Assembly (NCBI GenBank): GCA_900541695.1
Contig: UQKL01000001.1
Location: forward strand, 186,001-250,000
DNA length: 64,000 bases
Direction: 5' to 3'
Origin: an uncultured Collinsella sp.
Lineage (GTDB): Bacteria > Actinomycetota > Coriobacteriia > Coriobacteriales > Coriobacteriaceae
A program made the position numbers and the translations under genes. The notes under the pieces are model-generated. The model saw only the letters and a list, made by a program, of their open reading frames with translations. It was not told the DNA's origin and made no database searches. Shown here one piece after another: positions 40,106-47,460 of this stretch (positions are counted from its first letter, which is position 1; every line of letters begins with the position of its first letter).

Positions 40106-42451
40106 CTACGATCGACCCCGTAAAAACTCAAGGGAAACCAGCGCAATGTCATCGTCCAGCGCCGACTCGGTAAAGCGGTCAAGCTCTCCCAAGACCTTAC
40201 CGCAGATTCCCGATACACCCTCACCCGAGACAGAGAGCAAAAGGTCACGAAGGCGCTGCTCGCCAAAGAAAGCACCCGAGCGATCACGTGCTTCGATTGC
40301 TCCGTCGGTATACATGAATAGCATGTCACCAGGAGCGAACGTAAACACGCCTGTCTCGTACACCATGCTCTCAAAGGCACCGATCACGCCCGATTGGCAC
40401 CCAAGGAGCTCCACTTCTCCCCCTCGGGTTTCTCCGCCGCCAAGCGGCGTCGACGACGGTCTAATGACCATAGTGGGAGGATGTCCCGCAGAGCAGTAGG
40501 TAGCGCGACCCGCTTTAAGATCAATCTTGGCGATAAACGCCGTCACGAACGTCTCGACCCTCGAAAAGCCCATGAGCATGCTATTGAGCGAGCGGGCCAT
40601 ACGGGCGGGCCCAGCACCCTCCCAGGCATAGGCCGTCAGCGCCGTCTTGACGAGCGCTGACATCGACGCCGCCTCGATTCCTTTGCCGGATACATCGCCC
40701 AAAATCATAACGGCGCAATCGTCGGGAAGACGGACAAGAGTATAGAAGTCGCCGCCAACCAACGCCGAATTCGTTGCCGAAAGGTATACCGAATCGGTCG
40801 CGATACCCGGAACGTCACCAAGCGAATTTCTCATGCCAATCTGGAGGGTCTGAGCGATATGGCGCTCCTCGCGCTTTTGAGATTCGCCCTCGTAGATCAG
40901 TTCAAAGTCATGCGCCAAGTGCACCAAGTAGTCATATTCAAGGTCATCAATCGGCTCTTGACTACCGTCACGAAGCAGAAGCGCGCGCGTCGTCGGGCCT
41001 TTCGCAACAGAAGCAGGAACGATCGCGTCGTTGCTGTGTTTGCCATCACCCTCAGAGCGCGGGCGCCCCGCCTCGATGCCGGTGTCGACGTAGAGACCCT
41101 GGCAAGGCAGACCATGCGCCCTAAGCCAGCCTCCCATAGGCATCGATTCGTCAACGCGAGTTATACGGACGTGTTTAAGATCCTCGGCACTCGTGCCGCC
41201 CAAAACAGACGCCTCAAAGCCATCAGAGCCAACCCCCAAACGTGCCGCTGGCGCCGTCGTGGAAAAGAAAAGTTTCTCGGGATCGTCCGGCAAAGCAACG
41301 CGACTGCCGCCTTCAAAATCTATGACATAGGAGCCCAGACTGGCGTCATACTCAACAGGGCAAAAATGACAGTTGAGCATATTGCAAATCTCGGACGATA
41401 TAGCCTGGGTAGCCGCGGCGGAATCGTCTAGAAAGGTAAACAACTCATCACGTAAGACATTGAGCGAGCGGCCAAGCTCGGCCGTGCGACGAGAGCGAAG
41501 GCTCGATGCCATGCCGACCAGCTGGATAGACAGGTAATCGCAAATGACCTCGAGTACATTAACGTCATAGGCGAGCGGTGCCTGAGGGCGCTTCCAACCA
41601 ACTTCCAGCACGCCAAGGATCTGCGTACCGTAAAAAACGGGAAGACAGATCTCGCTGCGGTACGGAGGCATATCCTGCACGCGCAACAGGTGCTTAGAAC
41701 GATTGTCCAGGTCCATGAACATACCGGAGGCAGCCCTATCACCCTCAAGGTCCTGTTGAATCGACAAGCGACAGGCACGCGACTCGCGAAGAACATACGT
41801 CGGAATGCCAGCGCCATACGGCAAAAACTCGGGCAGGTAGCTGTCGTGCAGCTCCTTGGAGACACCGCGAAGCTTAAAACCGCCGCTCTCAGAAAAATAG
41901 ATAGCGGCACCCGAAGCATCGAGCGTTCCTACAAGCTGGTTCAAAACGATATCTAACAAACTGGGCAGCTCATCGGAGCCCACCGTGCTCATAATGACCG
42001 ACAATGTACCCGAGAGACGCTTATTCGCCACTCTAAGCTCCGAAAGCGCACGCTTGAGCTGACGGTCGTGCGAATACTGTTCTTCGATGCTATGGAGTGC
42101 CACCAGAACGCGCGGCGCACGGCGGCCAAAGATTCGAGGCGGCGTAACCGAGCCGGCACAAACCAGGACGGGAATAAACGATCCGTCACTTAACTTGAGC
42201 ATCAACTCGCTCTTTGTTCCATTGGTCTCAAAAGGAAGCCGATGCTCTGTCGCGCGTTCAAAAGCCGACGAGTACAAGAGGTCTTTAACGTCCCCGTTGA
42301 TCACATCGGAACGCTCCTCGCACATCAAGTCGAGCAAGCGATTATTTACATGCAAAATGGTTCCGTCGAGCTCGCAGATAATGACAGCATCGCTCGTGAT
42401 CTCGACCAATTGGGCAACGTCCGCCCACTCATTGCGCTCAAGCGTTTCCAT
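40106..42451 (-). CDS. PAS-GAF-SpoIIE serine phosphatase (RsbU/RsbP-type)
   Basis: A 781-residue sensor phosphatase. An N-terminal PAS domain (about 10-125; VEITSDAVIICELDGTILHVNNRLLDLM) is followed by a GAF domain (about 150-320; DIVLNQLVGTLDASGAAIYFS), a less conserved linker region, and a C-terminal PP2C/SpoIIE phosphatase with NSALVGGDFYTLV, ILGDVSGKGIEAA, FMYTDGAIEARD and DDDIALV as metal-binding motifs. It would dephosphorylate a STAS protein, most likely the one fused to the ATPase next door. No membrane span, so it senses a cytoplasmic signal. ATG at 42451 is used; the GTGAGG upstream is read as its ribosome site. Confidence 0.9.
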   Translation of the reverse strand: METLERNEWADVAQLVEITSDAVIICELDGTILHVNNRLLDLMCEERSDVINGDVKDLLYSSAFERATEHRLPFETNGTKSELMLKLSDGSFIPVLVCAGSVTPPRIFGRRAPRVLVALHSIEEQYSHDRQLKRALSELRVANKRLSGTLSVIMSTVGSDELPSLLDIVLNQLVGTLDASGAAIYFSESGGFKLRGVSKELHDSYLPEFLPYGAGIPTYVLRESRACRLSIQQDLEGDRAASGMFMDLDNRSKHLLRVQDMPPYRSEICLPVFYGTQILGVLEVGWKRPQAPLAYDVNVLEVICDYLSIQLVGMASSLRSRRTAELGRSLNVLRDELFTFLDDSAAATQAISSEICNMLNCHFCPVEYDASLGSYVIDFEGGSRVALPDDPEKLFFSTTAPAARLGVGSDGFEASVLGGTSAEDLKHVRITRVDESMPMGGWLRAHGLPCQGLYVDTGIEAGRPRSEGDGKHSNDAIVPASVAKGPTTRALLLRDGSQEPIDDLEYDYLVHLAHDFELIYEGESQKREERHIAQTLQIGMRNSLGDVPGIATDSVYLSATNSALVGGDFYTLVRLPDDCAVMILGDVSGKGIEAASMSALVKTALTAYAWEGAGPARMARSLNSMLMGFSRVETFVTAFIAKIDLKAGRATYCSAGHPPTMVIRPSSTPLGGGETRGGEVELLGCQSGVIGAFESMVYETGVFTFAPGDMLFMYTDGAIEARDRSGAFFGEQRLRDLLLSVSGEGVSGICGKVLGELDRFTESALDDDIALVSLEFLRGRS

Positions 42452-42481
42452 CGTGAACCTCACCGTCTATCGGTAACAAAA

Positions 42482-42499
42482 AAGCCTCCGAAGAGGCTT
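42482..42499 (-). terminator. Terminator of tRNA-Leu
   Basis: AAGCCTC-CGAA-GAGGCTT, a perfect seven-bp stem, followed on the minus strand by TTTTGTTACC, 12 nt after the tRNA. It also overlaps the leader of the phosphatase gene. Confidence 0.85.
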
Positions 42500-42510
42500 C
42501 TCAAATGCGA

Positions 42511-42600
42511 TGGTGTCGGAGGCGGGACTTGAACCCGCATGACCAAAAAGCGGTCACTAGCACCTCAAGCTAGCGCGTCTGCCAATTCCGCCACTCCGAC
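42511..42600 (-). tRNA. tRNA-Leu (GAG)
   Basis: A 90-nt class-II tRNA with a long variable arm and encoded CCA: acceptor GTCGGAG/CTCCGAC, D-arm TGGCGGAATTGGCAGACGC, anticodon loop TTGAGGT (GAG), T-arm GGTTCAAGTCC. Confidence 0.95.
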
Positions 42601-42657
42601 ATGCTATGTTGTTGATTCGCGGTTCGCTTTGTTGAACCCGCGCGTTCAACGAGGAAG

Positions 42658-42706
42658 ATAATAACCTATGTTTCGAGAACTGCGCAAGCACTTTTTTGAA
42701 AAAAGT
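42658..42706 (-). promoter_or_regulatory. Promoter of tRNA-Leu with upstream A/T palindrome
   Basis: On the minus strand TTGCGC (42682-42687) and TATTAT (42658-42663) are 18 nt apart. Two nt upstream of the -35 lies the perfect palindrome ACTTTTTTGAAAAAAGT (42690-42706). Confidence 0.7.
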
Positions 42707-42744
42707 TTACGAATTTGTAAATGCGCAGGTAGACTGACCTGTTC

Positions 42745-42869
42745 GGGCAGGAATGAGGTTGCTTTCCAACGCGTCCTCGGGCATGCGGCATTATTTTGAT
42801 CCGCGCTTCGCGCTACAAAATAATGCCGCCCCCTGCGGAATGCGTTGGAAAGCAACCTCATTCCTGCCC
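42745..42869 (+). repeat. Nested-palindrome element D (family 1)
   Basis: A perfect 28-bp inverted repeat (42745-42772 with 42842-42869) encloses the motif GTCCTCGGGCATGC, a second perfect 14-bp stem (42785-42798 with 42816-42829), a small GCGC-TTC-GCGC tip and the motif GCCCCCTGCGGAAT. Three nested stems within 125 nt, none coding. Confidence 0.75.
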
Positions 42870-43050
42870 TAGGGGCACGTACTCCAGGCACCGTTCTCAA
42901 ACATGTTTTGAGGGCTGATGCAAATTTAGTGGCTCTGCTTTGCCGAGCCCTTATATGGGGAGGCCGGAGCCAAGGCTCCGGCCTCACACAATTCCCTATC
43001 AGATTAAGCGAGCGATCAGGGAATCGCACTCCCCTTGCCGAGTTAACGTA

Positions 43051-43177
43051 GGGCCCGCCCTGGTGTTACTTTTCAGAACACTCCGCAGGACGCAAGAAAC
43101 CCCCGCCGCACGAAGTGCGCAGCGGGGGTTTCTTGCATGTCCGAGGACGTTCTGAAAAGTAACAACAGGGCGGGCCC
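43051..43177 (-). repeat. Nested-palindrome element E (family 1), after the importer operon
   Basis: Outer arms 43051-43079 and 43149-43177 (29 positions, one mismatch), then on the minus strand GTCCTCGGACATGC, a perfect 15-bp stem (43092-43106 with 43122-43136), a CGCAC-GAA-GTGCG tip, and GCGTCCTGCGGAGT. It lies 16 nt past the last gene of the dipeptide importer and its inner stem with TTTCTT could terminate that operon. Confidence 0.75.
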
Positions 43178-43193
43178 GGACGAGAACAAACAA

Positions 43194-44222
43194 CTACAGG
43201 TCGATGTGCGATTCCTTGATCGGGAACGGCTCCGCGAAGTGACAGGCGCAGCAGTGACCCGGTGCAACTTCCTTAAACTCGGGGAGCTTCTCGGAGCAGA
43301 TACCCTGCGCGATCGGGCAACGCGTATGGAAACGGCAGCCGGTCGGCGGATCCAGCGGCGACGGCGGATCGCCAGCGAGGATGATGCGCTTGCGGGTCTT
43401 CTGGATATCAGGATCGGGAACCGGCACGGCAGACAGCAGCGACTGCGTGTACGGATGGTGAGGCTCGCTATAGAGCGTCTTCCAGTCCGAAACCTCGACC
43501 ATCTTACCCAGATACATAACGGCAACGCGATCGGAGATGTGCTGTACGACGGACAGGTCGTGTGCGATAAACAGATACGCGGTACCGAACTTGTCCTGCA
43601 GTTCCTTGAGCAGGTTCAGAACCTGGGCCTGAATGGACACATCCAGAGCGGATACCGGCTCGTCACAGATAATCAGCTTGGGCTTCAGCGCAAAAGCGCG
43701 GGCAATACCGACACGCTGACGCTGGCCGCCCGAGAACTCATGCGGATAGCGGTTGATATGCTCGGGGTTCAGTCCAACGACGTCGAGAAGCTCACGGACG
43801 CGCTCAATGCGCTCCTCCTTGGTACCCACACCATGAATGGTCATGGGCTCGGAGACAATCTCACCGATGGTCATACGAGGGTTGAGCGAAGCATAAGGAT
43901 CCTGGAAGATAAACTGCATCTCACGACGCATGTCCTTGATCTCATGCTTGCTCATCTCGGCAACATCTTTGCCCTGGAAGAACACCTTGCCGGCGGTCGG
44001 CTTGGTCAGACGCATGATAGTGCGGCCCGTGGTGGATTTACCGCAACCAGACTCGCCAACCAGACCAAAGGTCTCGCCAGGATAAATCTCAAAAGAGATG
44101 TCGTTTACAGCAGAGACGACGCGCTTGGAAAAACGCTTGGCGAACATGCCGGACTCTGCGGGAAACTCCTTGGAGAGGTGCTCGACCTTCAGCAGTGGAG
44201 TGCGCTCGTTATTGTCTGCCAT
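43194..44222 (-). CDS. Dipeptide/oligopeptide ABC transporter ATP-binding protein (DppF/OppF)
   Basis: A 342-residue ABC ATPase with Walker A GESGCGKST, QFIFQDPYASLNPRMTIG (Q-loop), signature FSGGQRQRVGIARAF, Walker B LIICDEPVSALDVS and His switch FIAHDLSV. The C-terminal oligopeptide-type extension (GCRFHTRCPIAQGICSEKLPEFKEVAPGHCCACHF) has the Cys cluster seen in DppD/F, some of which bind iron-sulfur. It pairs with the adjacent ATPase gene, its ATG abutting the previous stop codon. Last gene of the operon. Confidence 0.93.
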   Translation of the reverse strand: MADNNERTPLLKVEHLSKEFPAESGMFAKRFSKRVVSAVNDISFEIYPGETFGLVGESGCGKSTTGRTIMRLTKPTAGKVFFQGKDVAEMSKHEIKDMRREMQFIFQDPYASLNPRMTIGEIVSEPMTIHGVGTKEERIERVRELLDVVGLNPEHINRYPHEFSGGQRQRVGIARAFALKPKLIICDEPVSALDVSIQAQVLNLLKELQDKFGTAYLFIAHDLSVVQHISDRVAVMYLGKMVEVSDWKTLYSEPHHPYTQSLLSAVPVPDPDIQKTRKRIILAGDPPSPLDPPTGCRFHTRCPIAQGICSEKLPEFKEVAPGHCCACHFAEPFPIKESHIDL

Positions 44223-45314
44223 TTACGCCTCGCCTCCCTTCTTGGAATCCTTGCGCGTACGGGACGTCTCAGGAGCGTTCTTGAGGAACTCGGGGTCACC
44301 GGAATAGTGGCACGCAGAATAGTGACCGGACTCGGTGACAACGCGCTCAGGGCGCTGCTTGCGGCACTTGTCCGTCGCGTAGGGGCAACGAGGAGAGAAG
44401 ACGCAGCCCTCAGGCAGGTTCATGAGCGAAGGCGGGTTGCCGTGAATCGGCGTCAGCGGCTTCTTCTCTTCGATTGCCTGCTCCGGGATGGAGCGGATAA
44501 GACCCCAGGTGTAGGGGTGGCGGCTCTCGTAGAAGATTTCCTCAGCAGTACCGAACTCAACGGGGCGGCCGGCGTACATAACCATGATCTTATCGGCCAT
44601 ATCGGCGACAACACCCAGGTCATGGGTAATCATGATGATGGCGTTGCCGTTCTTCTCCTGCATCTCCTGCATGAGCTCGATAATCTGAGCCTGGATGGTA
44701 ACGTCCAGGGCAGTCGTGGGCTCGTCGGCAATCAGAATATCGGGATCGCAGGCAAGGGCCATGGCAATCATGACTCGCTGACGCATACCGCCAGAGAACT
44801 GGTGCGGATACTCATTGACGCGCTTCTCGGGCTCGGGGATACCCACGAGGTCCAAAAGCTCGGTGGCACGCTTGAGCGCCTCCTGCTTGGAGTAGCCACG
44901 GTGCAGACGAAGACCCTCGCCCACCTGCCTGCCGATCTTATAGACCGGGTTCAAGGAGGTCATAGGATCCTGGAAGATCATCGCGATATCGTTGCCGCGA
45001 ATGTGCTGCATCTCTTCCTCGGTCATTTCGAGGATGGAGCGGCCGCGATAGCGAACGTCACCGCCCTCGATCTTTCCCGGAGGCATCGAGATGAGGCCCA
45101 TGATGGTCATGGCGGTCACGGACTTACCGGAGCCGGACTCACCGACGACGCCCAGGGTTTCGCCGCGATCGAGCGTGTAGGAGACACCGTCGACAGCGCG
45201 AACAACGCCATCCTCGGTGTGGAAATACATCTTAAGGTCATCGACCTCGAGCAGATGCTGGCCCTCAGGAACCGGCTGATCCTTCAGGTCCACATAGTTC
45301 TTGTTCTTCTTCAT
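44223..45314 (-). CDS. Dipeptide/oligopeptide ABC transporter ATP-binding protein (DppD/OppD)
   Basis: A 363-residue ABC ATPase: Walker [31 protein letters not shown], signature [15 protein letters not shown], Walker [15 protein letters not shown], and MITHDLGV. The GKSVTA and MRQRV forms identify the DppD/OppD partner. C-terminal [23 protein letters not shown] completes the Cys motif. It begins two nt after the permease stop and forms a heterodimer with the next ATPase. Confidence 0.94.
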   Translation of the reverse strand: MKKNKNYVDLKDQPVPEGQHLLEVDDLKMYFHTEDGVVRAVDGVSYTLDRGETLGVVGESGSGKSVTAMTIMGLISMPPGKIEGGDVRYRGRSILEMTEEEMQHIRGNDIAMIFQDPMTSLNPVYKIGRQVGEGLRLHRGYSKQEALKRATELLDLVGIPEPEKRVNEYPHQFSGGMRQRVMIAMALACDPDILIADEPTTALDVTIQAQIIELMQEMQEKNGNAIIMITHDLGVVADMADKIMVMYAGRPVEFGTAEEIFYESRHPYTWGLIRSIPEQAIEEKKPLTPIHGNPPSLMNLPEGCVFSPRCPYATDKCRKQRPERVVTESGHYSACHYSGDPEFLKNAPETSRTRKDSKKGGEA

Positions 45315-45316
45315 CC

Positions 45317-46252
45317 TTATGCGTCCTTCATCTTGACGTCGAGGGCGTCGCGCAGACCGTCACCCAGCAGGGTGAAGGCGAGCACCGTCGAGAGAATTGC
45401 CAGACCGGGCATGATCATCATCCAGGGAGCGGTCAGAAGATACTGCTGACCGTCCTGAATCATGGAGCCCCACGAAGGCGTAGGCGGAATAACGCCCATG
45501 CCGAGGAAGGACAGAGCGGACTCGGTCAGAATGGCGCCACCAATGTTCATGGTCGCGTAGACCACGATGGAGGCGACGGAGTTCGGGAAGATGTGACGCA
45601 CGACGATACGAGCATCAGATGCACCCATCGCGCGCGCTGCATCAACATAGTCGTTTTCCTTGACCGTCAAGATTGCAGAGCGGAAGACGCGCGCAATCGA
45701 AGGCCAGCCAAGAATGCCGATGGCGATAAAGACGTTCTGAAGACCACGGCCGATAACGGCGATCATGGCGACAACGAACAGCACGTACGGGAACGCCAGG
45801 AAGATGTCCGCACAGCGCATGATGATCGTATCCCAAATGCCGCCGTAGAAACCGGCCAGGGCGCCCATGACCAGGCCGATCAATGTGGAGATGGCGGTGG
45901 CCATGATACCGACAGAAAGCGAAACGCGTGCACCGTAGATAACGCGGACGAGAATGTCGCGACCGAGGGCATCGGTGCCAAACGGGTGCTCGGCACACGG
46001 AGCCAGTAGCGATGTCTCGGCCATGGTGGTCGAATCGGAAGCCGTCGGCGAACCGAGCCAGGGCTTAGCCCACAGATCTGCGGTCAGGGCAACCACAACG
46101 ACGATGATGATCCAGCAGACACCGATAACGGCGAGCTTGTTCTTACGAAGACGCTTAAAAGCGTCGCCCCACAGCGTGCGGGACTTGGCGGGAGCAGATG
46201 CGACCTTGGTGGCGGTAGCCTGCTCCTGAGACTGAGAATCAGTTTCCTGCAT
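45317..46252 (-). CDS. Dipeptide/oligopeptide ABC permease (DppC/OppC)
   Basis: A 311-residue permease: an N-terminal OppC-N segment (LWGDAFKRLRKNKLAVIGVCWIIIVVVVALTA), periplasmic loop with HPFGTDALGRDILVRVIYGARVSL, and the EAA loop YVDAARAMGASDARIVVRHIFPN. About six membrane spans. Pairs with the DppB-type permease upstream; GGGAGG precedes the ATG. Confidence 0.93.
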   Translation of the reverse strand: MQETDSQSQEQATATKVASAPAKSRTLWGDAFKRLRKNKLAVIGVCWIIIVVVVALTADLWAKPWLGSPTASDSTTMAETSLLAPCAEHPFGTDALGRDILVRVIYGARVSLSVGIMATAISTLIGLVMGALAGFYGGIWDTIIMRCADIFLAFPYVLFVVAMIAVIGRGLQNVFIAIGILGWPSIARVFRSAILTVKENDYVDAARAMGASDARIVVRHIFPNSVASIVVYATMNIGGAILTESALSFLGMGVIPPTPSWGSMIQDGQQYLLTAPWMMIMPGLAILSTVLAFTLLGDGLRDALDVKMKDA

Positions 46253-46266
46253 GAGACGTACCTCCC

Positions 46267-47304
46267 TTAGGCCTTATCCGACGGACCGCCAAGGCGGATG
46301 CGCGGGTCGAGGAATGCATAGCTAATGTCGACGAGCAGGTTGATCACCATGACGACGACAACGATGAGCGTAACGCCGCCCATAACGATGGGCCAGTCAC
46401 GCATGCTAATGGCGCGATAGACCTCATAGCCGATACCGGGCCAGTTGAAGACCGTCTCGGTCAGGATGGCGCCCGAAAGCATGCCGCCAAAGTCGACACC
46501 AATATAGGTAACGACGGGGATGAGTGCATTCTTAAGCGCATGCTTGACGATGATCGCACGATTGGAGAGACCCTTGGCCTTTGCCGTACGGATGTAATCC
46601 TGGTTCATGACGTCAAGCAGCTGCGAGCGCATAATGCGCGCAGCATAAGCGGTCGAAACCGAAGCCAGCGTAATGGTCGGAAGCACATAGTGCATCCAAT
46701 CCTGATACTGAGAGCTGGAACCGCCGGCACCCGAGATCGGCATGGAGATTGCACCGCCCGTGGCGTCCTTGAGGATGACGCCAAAGAACAGCTGCAGCAA
46801 CATACCGAGCCAGAAGGCCGGGACCGCAACGAGGATCGACGTGGTGAGCGTTACCAAAATATCCCAGAAGGAATAACGCTTTACCGCCGAAATGATACCC
46901 GCACCGATACCCATAATTGCCTCGAGCACGATGGCGCACGCGGCAAGTTTGACCGTATACGGATACTTCTGGGCAAAGATTTCCGTAACCGGCAGCTTGC
47001 GCTGATACGAATTGCCCAGATCGCCATGAAGCAGGCCGTTCATGTAATACAAGTAACGGTCCACGAGCGACGTTTGAACGGGGTCGCCGTTCTCGTCAAG
47101 GATCGCGTTGCCGTCATCGTCCGTCTGGACCAGGTGATAGCGAACGCGAAGCTGAAGCTCCACCTCGGGGGACAGAGCCTTGTCTCCACCGATCAGCTTG
47201 ATCGGATCTCCCGGCACGATATTCTGGAGGGCGAACAGAATCAGCGTAACGCCCAAAAACACCGGGATGAACTGAAGCACACGTTTAACGATGTACTTAC
47301 CCAT
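46267..47304 (-). CDS. Dipeptide/oligopeptide ABC permease (DppB/OppB)
   Basis: A 345-residue permease starting with the typical KYIVKRVLQFIPVFLGVTLILFAL and containing the EAA loop YIRTAKAKGLSNRAIIVKHALKNALIPVV. An insert of about 30 residues (QTDDDGNAILDENGDPVQTS) in the first external loop is rich in acidic residues. It lies after an attenuator hairpin downstream of the binding-protein gene; GGGGAG precedes the ATG. Confidence 0.93.
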   Translation of the reverse strand: MGKYIVKRVLQFIPVFLGVTLILFALQNIVPGDPIKLIGGDKALSPEVELQLRVRYHLVQTDDDGNAILDENGDPVQTSLVDRYLYYMNGLLHGDLGNSYQRKLPVTEIFAQKYPYTVKLAACAIVLEAIMGIGAGIISAVKRYSFWDILVTLTTSILVAVPAFWLGMLLQLFFGVILKDATGGAISMPISGAGGSSSQYQDWMHYVLPTITLASVSTAYAARIMRSQLLDVMNQDYIRTAKAKGLSNRAIIVKHALKNALIPVVTYIGVDFGGMLSGAILTETVFNWPGIGYEVYRAISMRDWPIVMGGVTLIVVVVMVINLLVDISYAFLDPRIRLGGPSDKA

Positions 47305-47334
47305 ACCACTCCCCTATCTAGGGATTAACCTAAA

Positions 47335-47364
47335 TGGGATGCCGATCGCCAGACCGGCATCCCA
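47335..47364 (-). terminator. Attenuator between binding-protein and permease genes
   Basis: Perfect ten-bp stem TGGGATGCCG/CGGCATCCCA, followed on the minus strand by TTTAGGTT only. It lies about 100 nt after the binding-protein stop and probably lets part of the transcripts continue. Confidence 0.6.
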
Positions 47365-47460
47365 AAATTACCATCAGCCAGTTTACCCCAGGTTAGGGAG
47401 AACTGTATGTTTCCCATGAGGTCTACGTAAATACTTGACCCTCACGGAAGCTGCAAACTC

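Larger units (their letters stand above)
42601..43193. other. Gene-free, hairpin-rich region between tRNA-Leu and the dipeptide importer
   Basis: This 593-base gap holds the tRNA-Leu promoter, elements D and E and, between them (42897-43024), a row of smaller hairpins: CTCAAA...TTTGAG at 42897-42913, GGCTC...GAGCC at 42931-42948, a perfect 12-bp GAGGCCGGAGCC stem at 42960-42985 and ATTCCCT...AGGGAAT at 42991-43024. I found no coding sequence. Confidence 0.6.
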
